Part shown: in pieces, positions 37,221 through 46,940 of the stretch
Layout: every line of letters starts with the position of its first letter
How positions within the stretch are numbered: position 1 is the stretch's first letter
Notes under the pieces: generated by a model
What the model saw: only the letters and a program-made list of their open reading frames with translations
What the model was told of the DNA's origin: nothing
Databases searched by the model: none
Assembly (NCBI GenBank): GCA_030695205.1
Contig: JAUYTN010000007.1
Location: 124,001 to 188,000 of the forward strand
Reading direction: 5' to 3'
DNA length: 64,000 nucleotides
Origin: Burkholderiaceae bacterium
GTDB lineage: Bacteria; Pseudomonadota; Gammaproteobacteria; Burkholderiales; Burkholderiaceae_C
Position numbers and translations under genes: made by a program

Positions 37221-38197
37221 CAGTTCAGGGTGAGCTTCTGTTTGGCCACCACGTCTTTGTACACCTCCAGCTCGGCCTTCATCTGGGCGGCAAACTCGGC
37301 AGGTGTGTTGCCCAGCACGATGGAGCCAGTGTCTTCAATGCGTTTTTTGACAGCGGGCTCAGCCAGGGCCTGGCGCACCGCCGCGTTGATCTTGTTGACC
37401 ACCTCGGGCGGCAAGCCCTTGGGGCCCAGAATGCCGTAGTACGCCATGCGGTTGACCGCCTCCAGGCCCACTTCTTTGAAAGTGGGCACGTTGGGCAGTG
37501 TCGCCAGGCGCTCGGGTGCCGCCACCACGATCGGGATCAGCCGCCCGGTTTGAATAAACGGCAGCGCCGAGGGCAAGTTGTCAAAAATAATGGGCACTTG
37601 CCCGCCCACGGTGTCGTTGAGCGCTGGTCCGGCACCCCGGTACGGAATGTGGGTCACGAACACACCCGCCAGGCTTTTGAACAACTCGGTCTGCAGGTGG
37701 CCAATGCCGCCGGTGCCGGACGAGGCGTAGGAGTAGCGACCGGGGTTTTTCTTCAGCTCGGCAATGAAGCCCTGGTAGTCCTTGGCCGGAAAGCTGGGGT
37801 GGACTGCAATCACATTGGGCGTGGCCGCGATGTTGATGATGGGTGTGAAGTCAGTCTGCGGGTTGTACGGAATGCGGGTGTTGATGGCCGGGTTGGCCGC
37901 CGTGGTGGACACCGTGGCCATGCCCAGCGAGTAGCCATCGGGCGTGGCGCGGGTGGTTTCCAGCGCGCCCACCACGCCACCACCACCAGCCTTGTTCTCG
38001 ACCACCACGGTCTGCCCCAGGATGCGCCCCAGGGGCTCGGAAATGACCCGCGCCACGATGTCTGTGGTGCCACCGGGAGCAAAAGGCACCTGCAACTTGA
38101 TGGGGCGGGTGGGGTAGGCCTGGGCAGATGCCACGGAAGTGGCACCCATGGTGGCCAGCAACACACCCCATGCACACGCTTGACGACGGGAAACCAT
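37220..38197 (-). CDS. Bug-family (TctC-like) periplasmic solute receptor
   Basis: 325 residues from ATG 38197 with GAGGAG upstream; the longer frame is spurious. Signal peptide to [22 protein letters not shown], the classic Bug N-terminus. [24 protein letters not shown] is also typical. These receptors bind carboxylates or aromatics for tripartite TctAB transporters; no TctAB is nearby, so it is an orphan, common in Burkholderiales. Confidence 0.93.
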   Translation of the reverse strand: MVSRRQACAWGVLLATMGATSVASAQAYPTRPIKLQVPFAPGGTTDIVARVISEPLGRILGQTVVVENKAGGGGVVGALETTRATPDGYSLGMATVSTTAANPAINTRIPYNPQTDFTPIINIAATPNVIAVHPSFPAKDYQGFIAELKKNPGRYSYASSGTGGIGHLQTELFKSLAGVFVTHIPYRGAGPALNDTVGGQVPIIFDNLPSALPFIQTGRLIPIVVAAPERLATLPNVPTFKEVGLEAVNRMAYYGILGPKGLPPEVVNKINAAVRQALAEPAVKKRIEDTGSIVLGNTPAEFAAQMKAELEVYKDVVAKQKLTLN

Positions 38198-38314
38198 GAG
38201 CAAACTCCTCAAAAACAGGAAACAGCACAAAAGGACAGCCACGGCGACATGGTCTGCCAACGTAAAACGCATCGTAGCGGCGTACGCCGCGTGCCGGGCT
38301 CCACAGATACCCCT

Positions 38315-39247
38315 ATGCTCTGGCCCGTGAACTTTGCCCAACTGCTCTTTCCGGACTTCTCTCTCATTCTGTGCGGCTACCTGCTGTGCCGCTACACCGC
38401 ACTCAACCGTCGGGTGTGGGAGCCGCTGGAGAGCCTGGTGTACTACTTTCTGTTCCCCGTGCTGCTGTTCCAGTCGATTGTCCGCAGCCCGCTGGACCTG
38501 GGGGTGGCGTCGTCGCTGGTGGGAGCGGGCCTGACGCTGGCCCTGCTGGCCATTGGCTTGAGCTATTCGCTGCCCTGGTGGCCGGGACTTCGGGGCCGCA
38601 TCGACCTGCGCCTGCACGCGGCCACGGCCCAGGTGGGGTTTCGCTTCAACTCCTTCATTGCCCTGGCGCTGGCCGACAAGGTGGCTGGCCCGCAGGGTCT
38701 GCTGCTGGTGGCGGTGCTGATCGGGCTGTGCGTGCCGGTATTCAACATCGGGGCGGTGTGGCCCATGCACCGCCACAACGCCCTGCCCGGTGCCAGCCTG
38801 TGCCGGGAGCTGCTGCGCAACCCGCTGATTCTGGCCACGCTCAGCGGGCTGGTGGCCAACCTGGCCGGATTCCAGATTCCGGACTGGCTGGCACCCACCA
38901 TCTCGCGCATTGGCGGGGCATCGCTGCCGCTGGGGCTCATGGCTGCCGGGGCGGGTATGCAGCTGGGCTCGCTGGTGCTGGCCAAAGGGCTGGGCGTGGC
39001 GGTGCTGGGCATCAAACACCTGCTTATGCCGCTGATGGCCTGGGGCCTGGCCCGGCTGTTTGGCCTGGACCAGGCACAGACCAGCGTGCTGCTGATGTTC
39101 TCGGCGCTGCCCACCGCCTCCAGCTGCTACGTGTTGGCCGCGCGCATGGGCTACAACGGCTCGTACGTGGCCGGGCTGGTGACCCTGTCCACCCTGCTGG
39201 CCATGCTCAGCCTGCCGTTTGCACTGGGGGTGCTGCAGGGGCTGTAA
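38315..39247 (+). CDS. AEC-family transporter
   Basis: 310 residues with about ten hydrophobic segments. [39 protein letters not shown] and [20 protein letters not shown] match the auxin efflux carrier family, which moves malate, malonate or other organic anions. Start ATG 38315; divergent from the Bug receptor with 117 bases between the starts. Confidence 0.88.
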   Translation: MLWPVNFAQLLFPDFSLILCGYLLCRYTALNRRVWEPLESLVYYFLFPVLLFQSIVRSPLDLGVASSLVGAGLTLALLAIGLSYSLPWWPGLRGRIDLRLHAATAQVGFRFNSFIALALADKVAGPQGLLLVAVLIGLCVPVFNIGAVWPMHRHNALPGASLCRELLRNPLILATLSGLVANLAGFQIPDWLAPTISRIGGASLPLGLMAAGAGMQLGSLVLAKGLGVAVLGIKHLLMPLMAWGLARLFGLDQAQTSVLLMFSALPTASSCYVLAARMGYNGSYVAGLVTLSTLLAMLSLPFALGVLQGL

Positions 39248-39305
39248 GACCACTGGCTGTAGCCACCTGGCCCGCACCGGGCACCACCACACTGCACCCA
39301 GCTTT

Positions 39306-40001
39306 TCAGGGTGACTGTGTCGGGCTGGGCGCCAGCAGCTGCAGGCGGCGCTCCAGGCGCTGGGCCTCCACGGTGTTGCCTGCGGCCTGGGCCTGCTGCC
39401 GCTGCAGCGTCAGCCAGGCCAGCAGGGGCCGGGTCCAACCCTGGGCCGATGCGGTGTCCACCGCCTGGGCCACCACCCCGGCGTCGGCCCGCCCGGCACG
39501 CACCAGCACCGACGCGGCCACCAGCCGCGACAGCGGGTCGGCCACCGAGGCGGCATCCCACCGCAGCGGCTCGGCGCCGGGCTGAGCCAGCGCACGGGCA
39601 ACCGCCTGCTGGGCCGGTGGGAGTTGCGTCACATCACCCGGCAACCCGGTGCCCCCCAGGTAGCGGGCATAGGCCTGGGCGCTGCCACTGGCGTCGGGCA
39701 GTACACCGTCCAGCCCCTCGCAGGGCAACCAGTCCAGGCTGGCGCGCCGAGCGGCGCAGCGGGTCAGCCGCACGCGCGCCACCGCATCGGGCAGCGCACT
39801 GCGCGCCGCCTGTTGCTCGGCCCGCGCCCACTCCAAGCCCGCCACCCGGGCGTGGCCGCTCAGCTCGGCCGCTGTGGCGCGGCCCACCGACTGGTGGGTC
39901 TGCACCTGCCAGTCGGGCACTGGCGGGTTGCTGCCGCAGCCCGCCAGCAGGGACACGGATAGCAACAGGGACAACCCGACCCAGCGGTTTGCAGCACTCA
40001 T
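39306..40001 (-). CDS. Lipoprotein associated with the MCE transport genes
   Basis: 231 residues. Lipobox [12 protein letters not shown]. The mature part is Ala/Arg-rich and helical, with no domain I recognise. ATG 40001 overlaps the MCE protein stop (ATGA), so it is co-translated and is probably the periplasmic or outer-membrane accessory, but it does not clearly match PqiC. Confidence 0.7.
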   Translation of the reverse strand: MSAANRWVGLSLLLSVSLLAGCGSNPPVPDWQVQTHQSVGRATAAELSGHARVAGLEWARAEQQAARSALPDAVARVRLTRCAARRASLDWLPCEGLDGVLPDASGSAQAYARYLGGTGLPGDVTQLPPAQQAVARALAQPGAEPLRWDAASVADPLSRLVAASVLVRAGRADAGVVAQAVDTASAQGWTRPLLAWLTLQRQQAQAAGNTVEAQRLERRLQLLAPSPTQSP

Positions 40002-41038
40002 GGCAGGTTGACCTCCACATCTTTGGCCGATGGGCCCAATGGCCAGCGCCGCTGCACATCGCCCACCATGCCTTGCAGGGCACGCAGGCTGGCCTCGATT
40101 TCGGCGCGCAGCGCCACCAGGTCCACGGTGGCGGCCTTGGTCTGCGCGGTGATGGCCGTGCCATCGGCCAGCATGGCATCCACCTTGCGCAGGCTGACCT
40201 GCACGTCGCGCACCGTGGCCTGCAAACCGGCCAACAAAGCCTGTGCCTCGCGGGCCAGTTGCTGGGCGTCGCGGCTCAGGCCCTGGTCACCAAACACCTG
40301 TTCATTGGCCTGCACCAGCAACCCATCGGTGCGCCTGGCCACGCCGTCCAGGCGGGTCAGCAGCGCCAGCGCCTGGTCCAGCACGGCCAGCACGCGGCGG
40401 GCATCGGCCTCGTTGCCCATGACCAACCCCAGCGCGCCCTGCGGCCCCTGCAGCTTGCCGGTGGCACCGGCCACATGGCCCAGCGTTTGCGCCAGCGCGG
40501 ATTGGTCGGAGGTGAGGGCCTTCAGGTTGTCCAGCACCTCGCGCACAGTGGCCACCAGGCGGGGAATCTCGGCCATGGCATCGCCCTTGAGAACGGTGAT
40601 TTCAGCGCCCTCGGGCAGCGCCGGGTCGTCCAGCACGCCGCTGTACACCCGCAGGCGGGTGCTGCCCACCAGGCTGCGCTCCATGGTGACCACGCTGCTG
40701 GTGCGCAACCAACGTGCGTTGCTGCGGGGTACAGCAACCGTCATGCGCACCACCCCGTCCTCGCCCAGAGCGATGCGCTCGACCTTGCCCACCGGAAAGC
40801 CTGCAAAGGTCAAGTCCATGCCCACCAGGGCTCCCTCGGCGTCGTCGGCCAGCAGCACCAGGCGCTGTTTGGGCTCGAAGACCCCGCGTGCGTACAAGAC
40901 GTAGGCCACAGAGGCCAGCAGCAGGGCAACCAGCAGCAGCAGCATGGCATTGGCCCGCCGGCGCAGGCTCTCGGGTGTGGGCCATGCGGCCTCGGCGGCC
41001 GGCGCGGTGGGTGGGGGTGATGGGTCGGGTGTGGTCAC
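39998..41038 (-). CDS. MlaD-like MCE-domain protein
   Basis: 346 residues. One membrane anchor (AMLLLLVALLLASVAYVLYARG), then an MCE domain (about 60-145: LVLLADDAEGALVGMDLTFAGFPVGKVERIAL), then a long helical region up to the C-terminus. MCE proteins form hexamers that shuttle phospholipids or hydrophobic solutes across the periplasm with an MlaE permease. Lies 22 bases after the permease gene. Confidence 0.88.
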   Translation of the reverse strand: MTTPDPSPPPTAPAAEAAWPTPESLRRRANAMLLLLVALLLASVAYVLYARGVFEPKQRLVLLADDAEGALVGMDLTFAGFPVGKVERIALGEDGVVRMTVAVPRSNARWLRTSSVVTMERSLVGSTRLRVYSGVLDDPALPEGAEITVLKGDAMAEIPRLVATVREVLDNLKALTSDQSALAQTLGHVAGATGKLQGPQGALGLVMGNEADARRVLAVLDQALALLTRLDGVARRTDGLLVQANEQVFGDQGLSRDAQQLAREAQALLAGLQATVRDVQVSLRKVDAMLADGTAITAQTKAATVDLVALRAEIEASLRALQGMVGDVQRRWPLGPSAKDVEVNLP

Positions 41039-41060
41039 GGGTGGTTGGGTTGGGTGGGGA

Positions 41061-41900
41061 TCAATAGTAATTGCCCATGAGCGACACCACCTCCACCAGC
41101 AGCAGCAGGCCGGTCATGCGAACCAGCCCTTGCATTTCGAGGGCACGCAAGGCATCGGGGTTGCACCACACCACCGGGGCGGACAGCCCGGCCACAGGCA
41201 CCACCGCCACAGCCACGCTGAAGGCGCAGGTTTTGAGCACAAAAATCAGGGTGACGGCGGGGCTGAACACCCGACCCACCATGTGGGTGTAGGCGTCCAG
41301 ACCCCAAGGCGTCCAGCCGTACACCAGCAGGTAGGCCATCACCAGGCCCAGCACACAGCTCACAGCCGCCAGCAGCCACACGGCAAACACGCCCGCCAGG
41401 GCGCGCGGCAAAGCCTCCTGGGTCAGCCAGGTCACGGCATCGGGCACAGGGCGCTTGGAAGCGACCTGGCCAACTTGGCCACCCTGGCTGGCCTTGCGAA
41501 GGGTGCGGGCCAGTTGTGCGGTGGCGGGCAGGCTCCAGCGCAGGGCCACAAACAGGGCGGCCATCAGCGGCAACAGCTCCAGCACCAGCACCCGCACCAC
41601 CATCTCCAGCGCGTACTGCGACAGGCCATAGCTCTGGGCCGTGACCACCACAATCCGAATCAGCACCACCCCCAGCAGCGTCGCCCCCAGGCTGAACCAC
41701 AGCACATGCGGCCAGGTGGCCTGCATGACCTGCCTGGCCACCGCGGCGCGGTGGGCGGGGGTGTACACCCTGGGAGACACCGCCAGCACCAGCAACATGA
41801 CCGAGGCCAGCAGCACCTGCCACCCCCGCTGTGCCCAGGCACGCCACAGGCCCAGTACCCCGCCGACATAACCACCCTTCGGAGCGCGCGGCGCGGTCAC
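41061..41900 (-). CDS. MlaE-like permease
   Basis: 279 residues with at least five hydrophobic segments. It starts with GTG 41900, overlapping the queG stop (GTGA). EMVVRVLVLELLPLMAALFVALRW corresponds to the conserved MlaE/TtgB stretch around the ExxPxxxAL signature. The usual ATPase (MlaF) is not next to it. With the MCE protein and lipoprotein it should form an inner-membrane lipid or solvent transporter. Confidence 0.82.
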   Translation of the reverse strand: MTAPRAPKGGYVGGVLGLWRAWAQRGWQVLLASVMLLVLAVSPRVYTPAHRAAVARQVMQATWPHVLWFSLGATLLGVVLIRIVVVTAQSYGLSQYALEMVVRVLVLELLPLMAALFVALRWSLPATAQLARTLRKASQGGQVGQVASKRPVPDAVTWLTQEALPRALAGVFAVWLLAAVSCVLGLVMAYLLVYGWTPWGLDAYTHMVGRVFSPAVTLIFVLKTCAFSVAVAVVPVAGLSAPVVWCNPDALRALEMQGLVRMTGLLLLVEVVSLMGNYY

Positions 41901-43072
41901 GACACCCCCCCGCTGCGGCCACTGGCCATGGCCTGATGCACGGCTGGAGGGATGGCCGACGCCTGCTGTGCCATCGCCCAGGCGGCATGCTCGCGCACGG
42001 TCTCGCTCTCGTGCTGCAGCAGTGGCTGCAGGGCCAGGCGCAAGGCCTGCCCCTCGGTGTCAGCCACCCCTGGCGCTGCCAGCGCATTGCCCGCCGCCAC
42101 CGCCACATTGCGCAACCAGCGGATGTGACCAATGCGGCGCAAGGGGCTGCCCTCGGTGCGGCGCAAAAAATCGGCCTCGCTCCAGCCCAACAGGGCAGCC
42201 AGTGGCTGGGCATTGAGCCCGGCGCGCTCGTCAAAGTCGGGCAAGGGGCTGCGCTGCGCAAACTTGTTCCAGGGGCAGACCAGCTGGCAATCGTCGCAAC
42301 CATAGATGCGGTTGCCCATGGGCGGGCGCAGCTCAAGCGGAATGGGTCCGTCGTGTTCGATGGTCAGGTAGGAGATGCAGCGCCGCGCATCCAGCCGGTA
42401 GGGCGCCAAGATGGCCTGGGTGGGGCACACCTGCACACAGGCCTCGCAAGTGCCGCAGTGCCCGGTGACGGGCTCGGTGGGTGCCAGCGCCATGTCCAGA
42501 TAAATCTCGCCCAGAAAAAAGAACGACCCGCCCTCGCGGTTGAGCACCAGGGTGTGCTTGCCGCGCCACCCCTGGCCGCTGCGGGTGGCCAACTCGGCCT
42601 CCAGCACCGGGGCCGAGTCGGCGAACACCCGGTGGCCCAGCGGCCCCACCCGCTCGGCCAACCGCAGCGCCAGCGTTTGCAGCCGGGCACGCAGCACCTT
42701 GTGGTAGTCCCGCCCCCTGGCGTAGAGCGACACTGTGCCTTGCGCAGGTGCATGCAAACCAGCCCATTCGGCTGCACGCCAATCGTTGGCAGCGCTGGCA
42801 GACAGGTGCGGCAAGGGCGGTAGGCGTGGCAGGTAGTCCATGCGGGCGGTAAGCACACTCACGGTGCCGGGCACCAAATCAGCGGGGCGGGCACGCTTGA
42901 GCCCGTGGGCCGACATGTAGTTCATGCCACCATGGAACCCAGCGGCCAGCCAGGCCATCAGACCAGGCTCGGCGGCCGACAGGTCGATGCCCGAGACACC
43001 AATTTGGGAGAATCCCAACTCGCGGGCCCACACCCGACACTGAGACAAGGTTTCGGTGGAATGGTGGTTCAT
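41897..43072 (-). CDS. queG: Epoxyqueuosine reductase QueG
   Basis: 391 residues. Corrinoid and two [4Fe-4S] iron-sulfur protein: CGTCEACVQVCP and CDDCQLVCPWN give the eight cluster cysteines; GGMNYM and YARGRDYHKVLR are typical of QueG. C-terminal HEAT-like part (RNVAVAAGNAL). Last step of tRNA queuosine synthesis. Leads the operon with the MCE genes and is divergent from tsaE. Confidence 0.95.
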   Translation of the reverse strand: MNHHSTETLSQCRVWARELGFSQIGVSGIDLSAAEPGLMAWLAAGFHGGMNYMSAHGLKRARPADLVPGTVSVLTARMDYLPRLPPLPHLSASAANDWRAAEWAGLHAPAQGTVSLYARGRDYHKVLRARLQTLALRLAERVGPLGHRVFADSAPVLEAELATRSGQGWRGKHTLVLNREGGSFFFLGEIYLDMALAPTEPVTGHCGTCEACVQVCPTQAILAPYRLDARRCISYLTIEHDGPIPLELRPPMGNRIYGCDDCQLVCPWNKFAQRSPLPDFDERAGLNAQPLAALLGWSEADFLRRTEGSPLRRIGHIRWLRNVAVAAGNALAAPGVADTEGQALRLALQPLLQHESETVREHAAWAMAQQASAIPPAVHQAMASGRSGGVS

Positions 43073-43153
43073 GTGGAAACCATTGTAGAAAGCAGACCAA
43101 CCCGGCGCCCCGAGCGCCGCCTGGCCAACCCACTCGCCCCCTCAGCTTTGCCC

Positions 43154-43867
43154 ATGCCAGCCCCCCACGCACCCAGCCCCGCCACTGCGCCCCCCGCCTG
43201 CGAACACCCAGCCACCGGTGCGCCGCACACCGCAGCCGCACCACGCACACCACCCGCAAAACCCCCACGGCCTGCTCCACCCGAGTCGGCGCTGGGCCTG
43301 AGCTGGGCCAGCGAGGAGGACACCCAGGCCTTTGCCCGGCGGCTGGCACACACGCCCGCACTGGGCCACGCCCTCATCACCCTGCACGGCGACCTGGGGG
43401 CTGGCAAAACCACCCTGGTGCGCCACCTGCTGCGGGCGTTGGGTGTGGGTGGGCGCATCAAAAGTCCGACCTATGCGGTGGTGGAGCCCTACGAGGTGCC
43501 CTGGCCCTGGGCTGTGCCCGCCACCCAGAGCGGCAACCAGAGTGACCCCCAAGGGCCGCTGGGCATCTGGCACTTTGACTTTTACCGCCTGGGCGACCCC
43601 CGCGAGTGGGAAGACGCCGGCCTGCGCGACCTGCTGGCCAGCCCCGGACTGAAGCTGGTGGAGTGGCCCGAGCAAGCCCCTGACCTGCCCACACCCGACC
43701 TGGCGGTGTACCTGCACACCACCGATGGCGACCAGCGCCTCGTCAGGCTGCTGGCCCACACGGAATGCGGGTACCGATGCCTGCGGGCGGCACAAAGCGA
43801 CATACAAAGCGACGCACCAGACGACGCACCGGAGCGCACCCGGCCTCAGACAAAAGGCGAAACATGA
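43154..43867 (+). CDS. tsaE: tRNA threonylcarbamoyladenosine ATPase TsaE
   Basis: 237 residues from ATG 43154; ATG 43061 is possible but would overlap the queG start. A Pro/Ala-rich N-terminus of about 45 residues is unlike standard 150-residue TsaE. P-loop GDLGAGKTTLVRHLL, then SPTYAVVEPYEV, WHFDFYRLGDPREWEDAGL and LVEWPEQ are family hallmarks. Works with TsaB/TsaD in t6A formation. Stop overlaps the amidase start. Confidence 0.93.
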   Translation: MPAPHAPSPATAPPACEHPATGAPHTAAAPRTPPAKPPRPAPPESALGLSWASEEDTQAFARRLAHTPALGHALITLHGDLGAGKTTLVRHLLRALGVGGRIKSPTYAVVEPYEVPWPWAVPATQSGNQSDPQGPLGIWHFDFYRLGDPREWEDAGLRDLLASPGLKLVEWPEQAPDLPTPDLAVYLHTTDGDQRLVRLLAHTECGYRCLRAAQSDIQSDAPDDAPERTRPQTKGET

Positions 43868-45423
43868 AGCGGCGCGACTTTTTGCACCAGTGGCTGGGCA
43901 GCACCGGCGGGCTGGCCTTTCGGCGGGGCAGCCTGGTGCTGTGGCTGGGCGCGCACCAACTGGCCGGGGCCGCGCGCATCGTTGCCCTGCGGGTGTGGCC
44001 TGCCCCCGATTACACCCGCATCACCATCGAGTCCGACACCGAGCTGCTGGCCAAGCCGTTTTATGTCAACGACCCACCCCGGCTGGCGGTGGATGTGCAA
44101 GGCATCCACCTGGCACAGGCCCTCAAGGAGCTGGTGGGCCGGGTCAGGCCGGACGACCCCCACATTGCTGGGGTGCGCGTGGGGCAAAACACCCCCGAGG
44201 TGGTGCGCATCGTCATCGACCTCAAGCAACTCATGCTGCCGCAGGTATTCACCCTGCCCCCAGTGGCGCAGTACCAGCACCGCCTGGTGTTTGACCTCTA
44301 CCCCACCGAGGTGCCCGACCCCCTGGCCCACCTGATTGCCCAGCGCACCGCCGAGCTGGAAGCCGCTGTCGCCCGCGCACCCGCCCCGGGCCTGGCTCCT
44401 CCGCCGCCGCCAGGCAGCGCTGCAGCGGCCGACCAAGACCCGCTGGGTGCACTCATCGCCCTGCACGGTCAGCGCAGCGACCTGCCCTCCACCCCCCGAC
44501 CCCCACAGCCAGGCAGCCAAACCACTGTAGCTACCACATCAAGCGCAGCAAGCGCTGGAGGCCTTAAAGACTCAAAAATCTCCGGCCCCAGCTTCAGCGA
44601 AGCCCCTCCCCGACCCAGCGGCGCGGCGCTCACCGCACCACCCCCGGTGCTGGCACCCCCGACCACTGGCCGCGGGGCTGCGCCTGCGCCAGCAGGCACA
44701 GACCGACTCATCATCATCGCGCTCGACCCCGGCCACGGCGGCGAGGACCCCGGTGCCATCGGCCCCGGCGGCACCTACGAGAAAGACGTGGTGCTGCAAA
44801 TTGCCCACCGGCTGCGCGACCGAATCAACGCCTCCCAGGTCAACGGCAACCCCATGCGGGCCTTTCTGACCCGCGACGGCGACTTTTTCGTGCCCCTGCA
44901 AACCCGGGTAGACAAGGCCAGACGGGTACAGGCCGACTTGATGATCAGCATCCACGCCGACGCTTTCTACACGCCCAACCCGCAGGGCGGCAGCATCTAT
45001 GCGCTCAGCACCCGGGGAGCCAGCAGCGCCGCCGCCCGCTGGATGGCCAACAAAGAAAACGCCGCCGACGTGGTGGGCGGCCTGAACGTCAAGGCCGCCG
45101 ACGCCACGGTGCAGCGCGCCATGCTGGACATGAGCACCACCGCCCAGGTCAACGACAGCCTGAAACTCGGCAGCGCCATGCTGGGTGAAATGGGCCAGGT
45201 GAGCAAGCTGCACAAGCCCCGTGTGGAGCAGGCCAACTTTGCGGTGCTGCGCGCGCCCGACATTCCCAGCGTGCTGGTGGAAACCGCCTTCATCAGCAAC
45301 CCCGACGAAGAATCCAGACTCAAAGATCCCGCCCACCAAAACCGCCTGGCCGACGCGCTGATGCGCGGCATCCTGCGCTACTTCCAGGCCAACCCGCCAC
45401 TGGCCCGCAACCGCAGCACCTGA
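43864..45423 (+). CDS. amiC: N-acetylmuramoyl-L-alanine amidase AmiC
   Basis: 519 residues from ATG 43864 (ATGA overlap with tsaE). Tat signal MKRRDFLHQWLGSTGGLAFR. AMIN domain at about 40-150 for septal targeting, a Pro/Ser/Ala-rich linker, then Amidase_3 at about 280-510: zinc ligands in ALDPGHGGEDPGA, ISIHADAF and VLVETAFISNPDEE. Splits septal peptidoglycan during division. The linker contains a copy of the dispersed repeat (VATTSSAASAGGLKDSKI). Confidence 0.95.
   Translation: MKRRDFLHQWLGSTGGLAFRRGSLVLWLGAHQLAGAARIVALRVWPAPDYTRITIESDTELLAKPFYVNDPPRLAVDVQGIHLAQALKELVGRVRPDDPHIAGVRVGQNTPEVVRIVIDLKQLMLPQVFTLPPVAQYQHRLVFDLYPTEVPDPLAHLIAQRTAELEAAVARAPAPGLAPPPPPGSAAAADQDPLGALIALHGQRSDLPSTPRPPQPGSQTTVATTSSAASAGGLKDSKISGPSFSEAPPRPSGAALTAPPPVLAPPTTGRGAAPAPAGTDRLIIIALDPGHGGEDPGAIGPGGTYEKDVVLQIAHRLRDRINASQVNGNPMRAFLTRDGDFFVPLQTRVDKARRVQADLMISIHADAFYTPNPQGGSIYALSTRGASSAAARWMANKENAADVVGGLNVKAADATVQRAMLDMSTTAQVNDSLKLGSAMLGEMGQVSKLHKPRVEQANFAVLRAPDIPSVLVETAFISNPDEESRLKDPAHQNRLADALMRGILRYFQANPPLARNRST
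44521..44582 (+). repeat. Dispersed AT-rich repeat, copy 2 (in amiC linker)
   Basis: AGC at 44529, AAGCG at 44550-44554, TCAAAAA at 44572-44578. Read in frame GCA-AGC-GCT, the same relative frame as copy 3. Lies in the linker between the AMIN and amidase domains, where extra residues should be tolerated. Confidence 0.8.
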
Positions 45424-45471
45424 AGCGCAGGCCAATGACCTGCCCCACCAGCCCGCACTGGCCGGGAGCGC

Positions 45472-46230
45472 TCAGTTTTTGAGCAGACCCCACACCGCCG
45501 CCACACCCACGGCCAGCAGGTCCACCGCGGTCACACCGTCGGCCGACCGATTGGCTGCGCTGAAGGCGCTGCGCTGCTTCTCCCGCTCGGCCCGGGTGCG
45601 CTCGCGCTCCAGCGACACCAGGGCGTCGCCAATGTCCAGCGCCGGGTTTTGCCCCGCCTCTGTGCCCCCACCCAGCTTGGCACGGGCGCTGGCCTGGGCA
45701 TAGCCTTCCATGGCGCGCACCACCGCCTCGGGGTCGATGAGTGAAAACGCCGCCCGGCAGTACGGGCAGGCATGGTCTTTGCGGATGTCCACCGGCGCAC
45801 CACAGCTGGTGCAGTAAATGGCGCCCACCCGCTGCGCCAGGTCGTTGATCTCCACCCGCGTCATGTGGCGCACAAAGCCTTTTTCCACCATGAAGGATGA
45901 GAACGGGCTGAAGCGCCCATGGTGACCCGGGCAGCGGTAGGTGATGTAGCGGCCTGAGCGCACCACATCAAGGCCCTTGGTCAGGGTTTTGAGGCAACGC
46001 GGGCAGGCCATGGTGGGCGGTGGCGGGTGGTGGTGCTCAGCGGGGTGCGCGTGCAACAGCCGAAACAGCTCCACCACCGACTCGGGGGCCAAGCGAAGGT
46101 TTTCGTGGCGGTCCAGCCAGAGCCCCTGGCAGGGATAGCAAATATCCAGCACCAACTCGCTGCCCGAGTTGCTGGCAAAGCGGTGGGCCTCCATGGGCTG
46201 GCGGCATGACGGGCAAAAAGGAGCAGGCAT
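45472..46230 (-). CDS. TFIIB-type zinc-ribbon protein of unknown function
   Basis: 252 residues. Three zinc-ribbon pairs: CPSC...CYPC (N-terminus), CPRC with a later cysteine, and CTSC...CPYC (middle). ELVLDICYPCQGLWLDRHE is the zf-TFIIB signature. The C-terminus has a charged stretch and a hydrophobic tail (AVDLLAVGVAAVWGLL) that may anchor it to the membrane. Convergent with amiC. No function can be assigned. Confidence 0.75.
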   Translation of the reverse strand: MPAPFCPSCRQPMEAHRFASNSGSELVLDICYPCQGLWLDRHENLRLAPESVVELFRLLHAHPAEHHHPPPPTMACPRCLKTLTKGLDVVRSGRYITYRCPGHHGRFSPFSSFMVEKGFVRHMTRVEINDLAQRVGAIYCTSCGAPVDIRKDHACPYCRAAFSLIDPEAVVRAMEGYAQASARAKLGGGTEAGQNPALDIGDALVSLERERTRAEREKQRSAFSAANRSADGVTAVDLLAVGVAAVWGLLKN

Positions 46231-46289
46231 GACAATGTGCGGTGTTGCGGTCAGCTGCCATGCTAACCGCCTGCCCTACCCCCCTAGCC

Positions 46290-46940
46290 ATGCCCATACC
46301 ACCCACCACCGAACGCACTCCCCTGCACACCCGTGCCGTCACCTACCAGGGCTATGCCCGCGCCGACGGGCTGTGGGACATCGAAGGCGAGCTGCGCGAC
46401 AGCAAACACTACGACCACCCCAACGGCAGCGGTACCCGCCGCGCCGGTGAGGCCGTGCACCACCTGTGGCTGCGGGTGACGCTGGACGAGCGCCTGTGCA
46501 TCCACGCCATCGCCACCACCATGGACAGCACCCCTTTTGGCGAATGCGGCGTGGCCAGCCAGCACATGCAGCGCTTCGTGGGCAAGACCATCGGTGCGGG
46601 CTGGCGCCAGACCATCCAGCACACGGTGGGTGGCCTGGCCGGGTGCACCCACATCCGCGAGCTGCTGTTCAACCTGGCCACGGCAGCCTTCCAGACCATT
46701 CCACACCACCAGGAAATGCAGCGCCTGGCGCGCGGCGAGTCGTGGCACAGCGGCGACACGCCGCCGTTTTTTGTCAACCAATGCATGACCTGGGACACCA
46801 ATGGCCCGGTGGTGGCACGGCACATGCCGCAGTTTGTGGGCTGGGTGAAGCCCGATAAGCCCGATAAGGCCAACAAGGCCGAAAAGCCTGTGGAGGCCGT
46901 CCCCGCCCCGCCAGCGGCCGACAATGTCGACAATGACTGA
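46290..46940 (+). CDS. DUF2889 family protein
   Basis: 216 residues from ATG 46290. DGLWDIEGELRDSKHYD, HHLWLRVTLDERLCIHAI and TIQHTVGGLAGCTHIRELLFN define DUF2889, function unknown. The tail is low-complexity (KPDKPDKANKAEKP) and encoded by short tandem repeats. It overlaps the radical SAM gene by 17 bases, so the two are co-translated. Confidence 0.88.
   Translation: MPIPPTTERTPLHTRAVTYQGYARADGLWDIEGELRDSKHYDHPNGSGTRRAGEAVHHLWLRVTLDERLCIHAIATTMDSTPFGECGVASQHMQRFVGKTIGAGWRQTIQHTVGGLAGCTHIRELLFNLATAAFQTIPHHQEMQRLARGESWHSGDTPPFFVNQCMTWDTNGPVVARHMPQFVGWVKPDKPDKANKAEKPVEAVPAPPAADNVDND

Noticed and set aside
37220..39292. 690-codon minus-strand frame extending the Bug receptor upstream
   Set aside because: The N-terminal half is antisense to the AEC transporter; the signal peptide and ribosome site fix the start at 38197.
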